In this document: positions 7,707 to 15,455 of the stretch, in pieces | Layout of the letters: each line of letters starts with the position of its first letter | How positions within the stretch are numbered: the stretch's first letter is position 1 | Translations under genes and position numbers: made by a program | The notes under the pieces: model-generated | Databases searched by the model: none | What the model saw: the letters and a program-made list of their open reading frames with translations, nothing else | Told to the model about the DNA's origin: nothing | Assembly: GCA_963661055.1 (NCBI GenBank) | Contig: CAVLAC010000032.1 | Coordinates: forward strand, 1 to 18,280 | Length of the DNA: 18,280 bases | Reading direction: 5' to 3' | DNA from: UBA1067 sp963661055 | GTDB lineage: Bacteria > Verrucomicrobiota > Kiritimatiellia > RFP12 > UBA1067

Positions 7707-9040
7707 TTCGCACCTCCCTTCTTCGCCGCACGAAGGCGTGCGTCTATCTCTATTAACTTAGCATTAGCCTCCTTGTGGCGCGGGTCATCCTTGTCTGGAA
7801 TGAGATTGCAGAGAATCCGCAATTGCTTCTTCGCCTCATCCCAATCGGCTAGGTTGAGTGCCTTGTTGGCTAAGAAACGCTGTTCGCGGTAGCGCATGTT
7901 GAGTTCCGTATCCGCTTCTTCGAGCTTCTTCTTAACGGACGCAAAATGCGACGGCTTCGGGTCGACAGTCTCAAGGTAGAAGAGGGACTCCTTATACGCC
8001 TTAATCGCGGCAGAAAGGTTGCCATATTCAACGCCGCGATCTGCCCATTTCGCGTCGCCCGTCTCTTCGCTCGCGAGGCTGAGTTCAACTAGTTTCTCAC
8101 GCGAATACTGAATCGCCCAAATGCCGAGCTCGTTGCGTGCGAAAGTCTCAAGTGCCTCCCGCACGGCGGTAAAGGCTGGGGGTTCGGGGGTGTTCTCAAC
8201 AAGAACATCCTTAACGCCGCCCGAACGAACCACCCGCACACGGCTAGACTTTAACTCATTCGCGTCCATAACGGACATCCCGCTATAGACGGGGTCGAGG
8301 TCTTTCCAACCCTGCGTTTTGAAGATGGCGTCCACGCGGGCAATGACCTCGGGACTTAGGCGCGTACTCTTATCAATATGGCGATTTTCGCCTGGCACAT
8401 TATCGCTCACCACACGCAAAACCGCGTCAGGGCCAATTGTCATCTGATAACGGAAGATGAAGGCATTGTTGGCTTCGATATTCTCGCAGTAAAGCGAGAA
8501 GAAGCCATTTTTCTCTGCCGCGAGCGTCCATTGGGATGTCGCGGCAGTTTGGGAAGGCTCTGCTTGGTCAACTGGAAGCCAGAATAAGACCCCCGCCGCG
8601 CCCAAGACGAGGAGACCAATAATAATGAGCACAAAACGCCGCGCCTTGGACTTTTTCGTGGGAGCATTTGCCGCGCCCGCCGTCCCTGCTGCGGGCGTAG
8701 ACTCAAGCCCCAAATCAACGGCGGCACTTCCTGAGTCAGTAGCCGAGACTACCCGCAAGCGCGTCACGCCAATTTCAATGACATCACCCGAATGCAAGAC
8801 GCAAGGTGCAGCGCCGATTGATTCGCCATTAACATAAGTTCCGTTCGCGCTCGCGAGGTCAAGAATGCGAAGGTCGTCCGCCGCGAAATCAATAAGACAG
8901 TGATTACGCGAGAGTTCTTCGTCCGCGATTGCCAAATCATTTGAGGAGGCGCGCCCGATGCGCAAGCCCGTCTCAGGAATTGGCGTGCGACGACCCGCAC
9001 CCTCACCCGCTATCTGAACAAGCTCATATTTTTTAGCCAT
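7703..9040 (-). CDS. FHA-domain single-pass membrane protein
   Basis: The 445-residue protein has an N-terminal FHA domain (about 25-96). It keeps the phosphothreonine-binding residues: GRASSND at 29-35, SRNH at 44-47 and ANGTYVNG at 65-72. A low-complexity linker (100-130) leads to the basic segment KKSKARR and one membrane helix at about 136-155. By the positive-inside rule the FHA domain is cytoplasmic and the remaining 290 residues are outside the inner membrane. The distal part ends in a helical, TPR-like region (about 385-440). FHA domains read Ser/Thr phosphorylation, yet no Ser/Thr kinase or phosphatase is in the window. FHA proteins also occur in type VI and Tad-type secretion loci. 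A GAGGAG site stands 5 bases before the ATG. I infer a signalling or scaffold role across the inner membrane. Confidence 0.88.
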   Translation of the reverse strand: MAKKYELVQIAGEGAGRRTPIPETGLRIGRASSNDLAIADEELSRNHCLIDFAADDLRILDLASANGTYVNGESIGAAPCVLHSGDVIEIGVTRLRVVSATDSGSAAVDLGLESTPAAGTAGAANAPTKKSKARRFVLIIIGLLVLGAAGVLFWLPVDQAEPSQTAATSQWTLAAEKNGFFSLYCENIEANNAFIFRYQMTIGPDAVLRVVSDNVPGENRHIDKSTRLSPEVIARVDAIFKTQGWKDLDPVYSGMSVMDANELKSSRVRVVRSGGVKDVLVENTPEPPAFTAVREALETFARNELGIWAIQYSREKLVELSLASEETGDAKWADRGVEYGNLSAAIKAYKESLFYLETVDPKPSHFASVKKKLEEADTELNMRYREQRFLANKALNLADWDEAKKQLRILCNLIPDKDDPRHKEANAKLIEIDARLRAAKKGGAK

Positions 9041-9065
9041 AGCGTCTCCTCTCTTCTCTTTGTCC

Positions 9066-9980
9066 CTACAAAAGCCCCTTCATAGCCTGCGCTAAGATTG
9101 GACCTAACAAAATAATAAATACGGCAGGGAAAATACAGAGCATAAGCGGACCGAGCATCTTCGTCGGGGCTTCGTGCGCAAGCTTCTCCGCGCGGTCAAA
9201 ACGCCGCTCTCGCATTTGCTCGGACTGAATACGCAAGACGGACCCAATAGAAACGCCGAGCTCGTCCGCCTGAATGAGCGCGAAGGCGACGGACTTCAGA
9301 TTCGGCTCTTTTACGCGCTCCGCCATATTCCCGAGTGCCACGCGGCGCGAGAGCCCGACTTGGACTTCCTTCGTCATCCGTAAGAGTTCCTCATTGAGCG
9401 GATCCATCTTGCGCGAGGCACAATTGCGTTGCAGAGCGCTCATAAAATCCATTCCAGCTTCCACCGAGAGTGTCAGCAAGTCGAGAACGAATGGCAATGC
9501 TTTCACAACGGCTTCGTGGCGCTTACGCAGTGCCGTGCGTAGCCAAAGGCGTGGCTGAAGCACAAAAAGGACGATTCCCATCAAGCAAAGCGGCAGACGA
9601 GCGTCTGTAAAGAGCGAATCAGGCAAAATCGCTCCAAAGAGGCAAACGATAAGACACCACGCCACGCCCAAGACGAGCGGACACAGCACCTCGAGCGCGG
9701 CAAATTCGCGTCCAGAGAGGAGTCCTTCAAATCCCGCCGAGATGAGCTTGCTGTCATATTCCTTAATAGCCTTCTCGAAGCTCGGACGCGCCAAAAGCTT
9801 ATCAAAGTTGCCCACAAAAGGCAAAAGCAACTTGAAAACAAAAGGCAACGCCCGCGCTTGGCGGCGTCCGTCCGCCAATGTCACATAGGTAACCTCGCGC
9901 GCGACATTCACCGCATACCAGAAAAGTCCAGCTGCGGCAAATGCCCAAGTAAGTGTTATCGCTAGTTTCAAGACGGACAT
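9066..9980 (-). CDS. TadC-like type II secretion F-domain membrane protein
   Basis: This 304-residue integral membrane protein has hydrophobic segments near 5-25, 92-115, 130-148 and 274-300. A single T2SSF domain covers about 158-290, including the conserved run around GMDFMSALQRNC and the late GPLMLCIFPAVFIILLGP helix. The single F domain with this layout matches TadC (and TadB) platform proteins of Tad/Flp pilus systems rather than GspF, which has two. A Tad platform normally needs both TadB and TadC plus an ATPase; none of these partners is present here. It lies 13 bases downstream of metG and 25 bases before the FHA gene. No Shine-Dalgarno sequence is seen before its ATG, so translation may depend on coupling with metG. 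Confidence 0.82.
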   Translation of the reverse strand: MSVLKLAITLTWAFAAAGLFWYAVNVAREVTYVTLADGRRQARALPFVFKLLLPFVGNFDKLLARPSFEKAIKEYDSKLISAGFEGLLSGREFAALEVLCPLVLGVAWCLIVCLFGAILPDSLFTDARLPLCLMGIVLFVLQPRLWLRTALRKRHEAVVKALPFVLDLLTLSVEAGMDFMSALQRNCASRKMDPLNEELLRMTKEVQVGLSRRVALGNMAERVKEPNLKSVAFALIQADELGVSIGSVLRIQSEQMRERRFDRAEKLAHEAPTKMLGPLMLCIFPAVFIILLGPILAQAMKGLL

Positions 9981-9993
9981 AACGCTTTAGTTA

Positions 9994-12054
9994 TTAAGTT
10001 GCGGGAGTGCCGCCACCCGCGAGTTCAGCAGGCGAAAGCACGCCACCATTTACGCCAGGCTCACCCGCGAAGAGAATCATTCCCTCGGAGACACCGACGG
10101 ACATCTTGCGGGGGGCGAGATTGGCAACGAAAATGACTTCGCGTCCGACGAGCTTCTCGGGCTCGGGATACGCCGCGCGGATTCCAGAGAAAATAGTCCG
10201 TTTGCCGAGCGACCCCGCGTCGAGAACGAACTTGAGGAGTTTCGAGCTCTTAGGGACAATCTCACAGCTCTCAACTGTGCCCACGCGAAGGTCGAGCTTC
10301 TCAAAGTCAGGAAACGCGACTTCCGCCTTAAGTGCAGGGGCGGTTGTCGCCGCCTTCGCCTTATTCTTACTCGCACGCGATTCGTGAGCAACTTCGCCCG
10401 AATCGGCGGGCTTAATGGTCGCGGCGGCAATCATCGCATCCACTTGCTTCGAATCAATGCGACTGGCGAGATACTCATAAGTCCCGAGCGCACAGTTTTC
10501 CCGCGTCTCCTGAAGCGAATCCCAAGCCCACGCATCCTCACCAAACAACCGCCGCGCCTTTTCAGCATAGACGGGCAAAATGGGCTGCAGGTAAATGGCG
10601 ATTAAACGGAACGCATTGAGCGCGGCAGTTAGGGTCGTGCGCGTCGTTTCGGAGTCCGTCTTCACCGTTTTCCACGGTTCGCGGCGGTCGAAATATTCGT
10701 TCGCGGCATCTGCCAAGCGACAAATTTCGACAACCACCTGATTAAAGCGGCGCTCTTCATAGAACTTGGCGATGGTCTCGCTTGCGGCGCGGCACTTCTC
10801 AATGAGAGCCTTGCCCTCGTCATCCAAAGAGCCAAGCCGCCCTTCCAACTTCTTCTGCAACATTTGTCCGCCGCGCGAGGCGATGTTCGTAATCTTGCCG
10901 ACGAGATCAGAATTGACGCGCTGAACGAAATCCGTCAGATTCAAGTCCATATCGTCCGTCGTGCCCCCCAACTTCGCCGCGTAATAATAACGCAGGGCTT
11001 CAGGCGGCAGGTGGTCGAGATAAGTACGCGCATTGACGAAGGTGCCCTTAGATTTGGACATCTTTTCTCCGTTTACCGTCAAAAAGCCGTGCACAAAGAC
11101 CTTATTGGGTTCCTTGTAGCCCGCCGCGTGCAACATGCCTGGCCAAAAGAGGCAGTGGAAACGGATAATATCCTTGCCAATAAAGTGATAAAGCTCAGTC
11201 GCGGGGTCATTCCACAAATCGCCGCGCCCATTTTTCGTGCACCAATTCTTGAGGCTCGCGATGTAGCCAATCGGGGCATCCACCCAGACATAGAAGAACT
11301 TATCCTTACAACCTGGAATCTCAAAGCCGAAATAGGGTGCGTCGCGCGAGATGCACCAGCCCCGAAGCGGCTCTTTGAACCACTCAAGAAGCTTATTCGA
11401 GACATCGCTCGTGGTGTGACCAGGAATCCACTTCTCCAAATAGTCGTGCTGAGGCTCGAGTTCAAAGTAGATATGCTCGGAGTCTTTGACGATGGGCGTC
11501 GAGCCACAAGTCGTGCAAATTGGGTGCCCCAATTCTTCCGCACCATATGTCGCGCCGCACTTATCGCAACTATCGCCATACTGCCCCGCCGCACCGCACT
11601 TCGGGCACTCGCCTTTTACGAAGCGATCGGGCAAGAACATCTTACAATGCTCGCAGTAAAGCTGGGGCGTGACTTTCTTCGTTATCGCGCCGCTCTTGAC
11701 CATTGCCGCGTAGAATTGCTCGGAAAGCTCCTTATTCTCAGGCGAATTCGTCGTGTAGTAGTTGTCAAACGCGATTTGAAAGTCGCCGAAGTCCTTGAGG
11801 TGCGTCGCGTGAGAGCGGGCGATGAGTTCCTCAGGGGTAATCCCCTCCTTGCGGGCACGAATCATGATGGGCGTACCGTGAGTGTCGTCGGCGCAAACAT
11901 AGACGCACTCATTGCCGCGCAACTTCTGGAAACGGACAAAGAAGTCCGTTTGGATGTACTCGACTAAGTGCCCCAAATGGATGTCGCCATTCGCATACGG
12001 CAACGCACTTGTTACGACAATCCGTCTCTTTTCATCTGTTCTTCTATTTTGCAT
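9994..12054 (-). CDS. metG: Methionyl-tRNA synthetase
   Basis: MetRS attaches methionine to initiator and elongator tRNA(Met). The 686-residue protein is full length. It shows the HIGH-type motif HLGH at 26-29 in SALPYANGDIHLGH and KMSKS at 331-335. A zinc-binding insert holds four CxxC pairs (134/137, 150/153, 163/166, 180/183), the four-knuckle E. coli-like form. After a charged, low-complexity linker (about 545-575), the appended EMAP/Trbp111-type tRNA-binding domain runs from about 578 (FPDFEKLDLRVGTVE) to the end. The start lies inside the upstream unknown gene, giving an overlap of 43 bases; AGAGGAG lies 12 bases before the ATG. No later start leaves the Rossmann core intact, so the overlap appears real. 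It sits amid secretion genes in a long shared transcription unit. Confidence 0.97.
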   Translation of the reverse strand: MQNRRTDEKRRIVVTSALPYANGDIHLGHLVEYIQTDFFVRFQKLRGNECVYVCADDTHGTPIMIRARKEGITPEELIARSHATHLKDFGDFQIAFDNYYTTNSPENKELSEQFYAAMVKSGAITKKVTPQLYCEHCKMFLPDRFVKGECPKCGAAGQYGDSCDKCGATYGAEELGHPICTTCGSTPIVKDSEHIYFELEPQHDYLEKWIPGHTTSDVSNKLLEWFKEPLRGWCISRDAPYFGFEIPGCKDKFFYVWVDAPIGYIASLKNWCTKNGRGDLWNDPATELYHFIGKDIIRFHCLFWPGMLHAAGYKEPNKVFVHGFLTVNGEKMSKSKGTFVNARTYLDHLPPEALRYYYAAKLGGTTDDMDLNLTDFVQRVNSDLVGKITNIASRGGQMLQKKLEGRLGSLDDEGKALIEKCRAASETIAKFYEERRFNQVVVEICRLADAANEYFDRREPWKTVKTDSETTRTTLTAALNAFRLIAIYLQPILPVYAEKARRLFGEDAWAWDSLQETRENCALGTYEYLASRIDSKQVDAMIAAATIKPADSGEVAHESRASKNKAKAATTAPALKAEVAFPDFEKLDLRVGTVESCEIVPKSSKLLKFVLDAGSLGKRTIFSGIRAAYPEPEKLVGREVIFVANLAPRKMSVGVSEGMILFAGEPGVNGGVLSPAELAGGGTPAT

Positions 12055-13028
12055 ATATCGTCTTTGCTCCTCTTAAGGAGGAAGTCATCCAATGCAGGGA
12101 CTCCCGCCTTCTTTGTAAGTTTGATGGGCAATTGCAAGATAAGCCCACGCAAAAAGCGAAAAACGCGCCCTGAGACAACCTGTATCTCGCACGGCAGGCG
12201 GTTCATCGCCACAAATCGCTTCAGAATATACGAGGGCATACCCACCCAAAGCCCCTTGATTCCGTCATAAGCCGCGTTCGCACAGTTGAGTTCGTTCACG
12301 AGNNNNNNNNNNNNNNNNNNNNNNNNNNNNNNNNNNNNNNNNNNNNNNNNNNNNNNNNNNNNNNNNNNNNNNNNNNNNNNNNNNNNNNNNNNNNNNNNNN
12401 NNNNNNNNNNNNNNNNNNNNNNNNNNNNNNNNNNNNNNNNNNNNNNNNNNNNNNNNNNNNNNNNNNNNNNNNNNNNNNNNNNNNNNNNNNNNNNNNNNNN
12501 NNNNNNNNNNNNNNNNNNNNNNNNNNNNNNNNNNNNNNNNNNNTCGACACGCGAAAAGAGGGCACGCTCATTCGCGTACTTAAGCATAAGCGAGGGCTCA
12601 CTCTCTACACGCAAAAGTACGCCATAAACCTCCCAAAGCATACGGTCAAGAATCGGCAATTGCTCAGGCGTGGGCTGAGCTGGCGCATAGCCGGGATCTA
12701 CGCGGCAGAATGCAGCCCCTCCCGCTTTGCGGAATTGCATTTGATACTGCGGGAGTTCCATAAAATTAGAAACATACCCCGCGTCAGGGTCTATCCTTAG
12801 ACGAACATAGCTGTGCATCGACTGCCACCCTTCAAGTAGCAGCATCCGCGCTTTACTCGGCTTGTCCTCGGCTGGATAAATCATCGTAAAGAAATAAGGA
12901 TAAATAACCCCGTGTGGCTTTAGTATCCAGTTGTACCCCGCCGCTTGTTGCCACACATTGAGCGCGTCAATCTTCTGCAAGGTGGTTCCAATATTTTGAA
13001 GATGTTTCGCTATCTCATCCGTTTTCAT
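12012..13028 (-). CDS. Unrecognised protein, interrupted by an assembly gap
   Basis: I do not recognise this gene with confidence. The readable N-terminal part (about 160 residues) is mixed alpha/beta, with no signal peptide or membrane helix. It has aromatic-rich stretches (NWILKPHGVIYPYFFTMIYP) and ends near ANERALFSR before the gap. The C-terminal part (about 95 residues) contains YILKRF and EIQVVSGRVFRFLRGL, and ends in a K-x-G-V-P-A-L-D-D-F element. That ending reminds me of DUF6930-type proteins, which finish with an LPALDEA-like element; this is memory, not a search. Both flanks share one frame across the 241 Ns, but the true gap length is unknown, so the join is unproven. The start is the ATG at 13028, because GGAG lies 9 bases upstream; the ATG at 13037 abuts that site directly. 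It follows the GspF-like gene by 15 bases and overlaps metG by 43. Confidence 0.7.
   Translation of the reverse strand: MKTDEIAKHLQNIGTTLQKIDALNVWQQAAGYNWILKPHGVIYPYFFTMIYPAEDKPSKARMLLLEGWQSMHSYVRLRIDPDAGYVSNFMELPQYQMQFRKAGGAAFCRVDPGYAPAQPTPEQLPILDRMLWEVYGVLLRVESEPSLMLKYANERALFSRVXXXXXXXXXXXXXXXXXXXXXXXXXXXXXXXXXXXXXXXXXXXXXXXXXXXXXXXXXXXXXXXXXXXXXXXXXXXXXXXXXLVNELNCANAAYDGIKGLWVGMPSYILKRFVAMNRLPCEIQVVSGRVFRFLRGLILQLPIKLTKKAGVPALDDFLLKRSKDDICKIEEQMKRDGLS
12303..12543. other. Assembly gap (241 Ns)
   Basis: An unbroken run of N lies inside the unrecognised gene. The sequence is missing, not low in information, and the real length may differ from 241. Anything inside, including a frameshift or an inserted element, is invisible here. 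Confidence 0.99.
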
Positions 13029-13043
13029 AGTGCACATCTCCTT

Positions 13044-14195
13044 TTAACCCAGCGTTGCGGAAACCTGAAATACAGCCATCAGAATCGACACCGCGACAAA
13101 GCCCACCGCCGCCGCGATGACCACAATAAGAATTGGCTCAAGCGCATTCGTGAAGGTCGTGATATTGCGGTCCATATCCTTCTGATAACGAATGCCAATA
13201 TGTTCAAGGGAGGAAGCCATATCGCCCGCCTGCTCACCAATCGCGAGCATATCCGTCATCATACGCGGGAAAACCCCACTCGCCGCGAGCGGACCTGAGA
13301 TTGAGGTGCCGTCCGTCACTCGCCGCCGCGCATCGCCAAGTGCCGCGCCAATAACCGCATTGCCGCACGTCTCTTGGGCAATCTTGAGAGCTTGCAAAAC
13401 ATCTACGCCATTTGAAAGGAGCGTCTTAAGCGTGTAAGCGAGCGACGAATACGCCCCACTCGCGACAATGCCCTTAATGAGCGGCGCACGCAGCTTCCAT
13501 CCGTCTACTTTCAGCCGTCCAGCGGGTGTCGCCTTCCATTTACGGAACCACCAAATACCTGCCGCGACACCAATCGCCATAAGCCATCCGTAGCTCGTGA
13601 GCGCGGCGGACATCCCAATCAGAATGCGTGTCGGTAGCGGCAATGTCGCGCCCATCGAGTCGAAGACCTTCTGGAACTTAGGAATAATCCACACAAGTGC
13701 CGCGATGACGGCAAAGACACCGAATATCATAACTATCGCGGGGTAGCTCAGCGCACTCTTAATCTTACTGCGCATACTATCAAAGCGCTCATAGTGGTCG
13801 GCAAGTCGCCGCAAGACTTCCACCATCGCGCCCGAGGCTTCCGCCGCGCGAATCATATTCGAATAGAGGGGCTCAAAAGTATCGGGGTGCCGCGCGAGGG
13901 CACTCGAGAAATTCTCGCCACGCACAATGCGTTCACACAAATCGTGGCAGACATAACGCTGACCGCTCCCTTCCTCGCCTTGCGTGGCGAGGGCATGGAG
14001 CGCCTGCCCGAGCGTCATGCCCGCCTCGATGAGGTCGGCTAATTCGGAAGTAAAGAGCAAGACTTCCGTACGCTTCATGCGCGTACTAACCTTGCCGCCC
14101 CCGAGCTTCATACTCCAAATGGAGGATGCCTTTGCCGCAGGGGTGGCAACGGGTTGCTTTACAGCAGAAGTCTTACTCTTCTTCGCGTAGCCCAT
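13044..14195 (-). CDS. GspF/PilC-like type II secretion or type IV pilus platform protein
   Basis: GspF/PilC proteins form the inner-membrane platform that couples the assembly ATPase to pilus or pseudopilus growth. The 383-residue protein has two T2SSF domains, about 47-172 and 250-374. Each has the repeated core: FEPLYSNMIRAAEASGAM at 107-124 and FPRMMTDMLAIGEQAGDM at 309-326. Membrane helices lie near 151-172, 190-215 and 353-376. Most homologues begin with a short domain containing a Y-x-A-x-D-x-x-G pattern; here this is replaced by about 40 Lys-, Ala- and Ser-rich residues. The gene starts 5 bases after the serA stop without a clear Shine-Dalgarno sequence, suggesting coupling. No GspE/PilB ATPase, pilin or secretin gene is nearby, so pilus versus secretion use cannot be decided. 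Confidence 0.92.
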   Translation of the reverse strand: MGYAKKSKTSAVKQPVATPAAKASSIWSMKLGGGKVSTRMKRTEVLLFTSELADLIEAGMTLGQALHALATQGEEGSGQRYVCHDLCERIVRGENFSSALARHPDTFEPLYSNMIRAAEASGAMVEVLRRLADHYERFDSMRSKIKSALSYPAIVMIFGVFAVIAALVWIIPKFQKVFDSMGATLPLPTRILIGMSAALTSYGWLMAIGVAAGIWWFRKWKATPAGRLKVDGWKLRAPLIKGIVASGAYSSLAYTLKTLLSNGVDVLQALKIAQETCGNAVIGAALGDARRRVTDGTSISGPLAASGVFPRMMTDMLAIGEQAGDMASSLEHIGIRYQKDMDRNITTFTNALEPILIVVIAAAVGFVAVSILMAVFQVSATLG

Positions 14196-14200
14196 GTAAC

Positions 14201-15367
14201 TTACTTGATGACGCGCACACGGATGACAGCGGGATTCGCCGCCAACTTCGCCGCGATTTCCTCAGGCACCGCCGTATCGGTATCGATAAGCGTGTAGGCG
14301 ATTTCGCCGCGCGACTTATTCGCGACCGCGTTGATGTTGATCTTCGCCGCGCCCAAAATCGAGGTGAAGCCGCCGAGCATATTCGCTTCATTGCTATGGC
14401 AAATCGCGATACGCCCCGCCTTGGTGGCAGGCCCGAGCGTGCAAGCGGGGTAGTTCACCGAATTGACGATGTTACCATTTTCCAAGTAATCGCGCATTTC
14501 CTTGACCGCCATAACCGCGCAATTATCTTCCGCTTCTTCCGTCGACGCACCGAGGTGAGGAATGACAATGCACCCCTTCTTGCCCGCCGTCGTCGCATTC
14601 GGGAAGTCGCTCACATACTTACGCACCTTGCCGCTCTCAAGTGCCGCAAGCATATCCTTCTCATTGACAAGGACATCACGCGCCAAGTTGAGGACGATTA
14701 CGCCCGTCTTCATCATCGCAATTGCGTCCGCATTAATCATACCCTTGGTCGAATCGAGCGCGGGCACATGGATTGTGATGTAGTCACATTCTTTGTAGAT
14801 GGCTTCAACATTCTTGCAGTGACGGACCGCGTGGTCAAGATTCCACGCCGCGTCAACCGAGAGGTAGGGGTCGTAGCCATAGACTTCCATCCCAAGCCCA
14901 ACTGCCGCGTTGGCAATCTTCTGTCCAATCGCGCCAAGCCCGATAACGCCGAGTTTCTTGCCCTTGATTTCCGTGCCCGCGAAAGCCTTCTTCGCCTTCT
15001 CAGCCGTCTTATTGATGGTGGGATCTGCCGCGTTTTCCTTAACCCACTCGATGCCGCCCACAATATCGCGGCTCGCGAGAATGAGCGCGGCGACAGCGAG
15101 TTCCTTCACGCCATTCGCATTCGCGCCAGGCGTATTGAAAACAACGACGCCCTTCTTCGCATAGTCGGCGTGAGGGATGTTGTTCACACCCGCACCCGCA
15201 CGCGCCACGGCGAGCAAGTTCTTGCCAGGCACGAGTTCGTCCATCTTGGCGCTACGAACGAACACCGCGTCCGCCTCGTCAAACTTCTCAGTACGAGCAT
15301 ACCGCTCGTCCAAGTTCTTGAGCCCGCAATCCGCAATCGGATTGAGGCACATATATTTATAGTTCAT
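14201..15367 (-). CDS. serA: D-3-phosphoglycerate dehydrogenase, short form with ACT domain
   Basis: SerA oxidises 3-phosphoglycerate with NAD+ as the first step of serine synthesis. The 388-residue protein shows the NAD-binding loop VIGLGAIGQKIA at 141-152 followed by acidic D166. It has the substrate-binding run ARAGAGVNNIPHADY near 55-69, catalytic Arg in LNLAR (R230) and the catalytic His in IPHLGAST (H271). An ACT regulatory domain occupies about 318-388 (AICHSNEANMLGGFTSILG), usually the serine-feedback site. The catalytic Glu normally found shortly before the His (in the E. coli enzyme within a TEP motif) is not evident: the stretch at 253-262 reads SDFPNATTAG. It is the first gene of the nine-gene run, with its own promoter and a 5' hairpin. 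Only a weak purine-rich stretch (GGAAGAAAG) precedes the ATG. Confidence 0.93.
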   Translation of the reverse strand: MNYKYMCLNPIADCGLKNLDERYARTEKFDEADAVFVRSAKMDELVPGKNLLAVARAGAGVNNIPHADYAKKGVVVFNTPGANANGVKELAVAALILASRDIVGGIEWVKENAADPTINKTAEKAKKAFAGTEIKGKKLGVIGLGAIGQKIANAAVGLGMEVYGYDPYLSVDAAWNLDHAVRHCKNVEAIYKECDYITIHVPALDSTKGMINADAIAMMKTGVIVLNLARDVLVNEKDMLAALESGKVRKYVSDFPNATTAGKKGCIVIPHLGASTEEAEDNCAVMAVKEMRDYLENGNIVNSVNYPACTLGPATKAGRIAICHSNEANMLGGFTSILGAAKININAVANKSRGEIAYTLIDTDTAVPEEIAAKLAANPAVIRVRVIK

Positions 15368-15438
15368 TTCTTTTACTTTCTTCCGTAGAGTTTATCATGG
15401 AATTTTTGTCGCCACGAATGGCAACGCCTTATATTATA
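15368..15438 (-). promoter_or_regulatory. serA promoter and short leader with a UUCG hairpin
   Basis: On the minus strand TATAAT is at 15438-15433, preceded by TGA (extended -10); TGTAAA at 15460-15455, over the gmk stop, is a poor -35 candidate with 16-base spacing. The predicted start is near 15426. The RNA would then open directly with a 7-bp hairpin, GTTGCCA (15425-15419) pairing TGGCGAC (15414-15408) around a TTCG loop. No T-run follows, so it is not a terminator on this strand. The leader is about 59 bases. Confidence 0.6.
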
Positions 15439-15455
15439 TCATAATTTCGCGGATT

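Noticed and set aside
14126..15388. 420-residue + strand reading frame opposite serA
   Set aside because: It lies antisense to a well-identified gene and its protein is rich in Arg and His with no recognisable motif. It is a by-product of codon bias, as is the long + strand frame at 10864-11967 opposite metG.
15408..15425. Hairpin between gmk and serA as the gmk terminator
   Set aside because: It lies after the serA promoter and is followed by A-rich, not T-rich, sequence on the minus strand.
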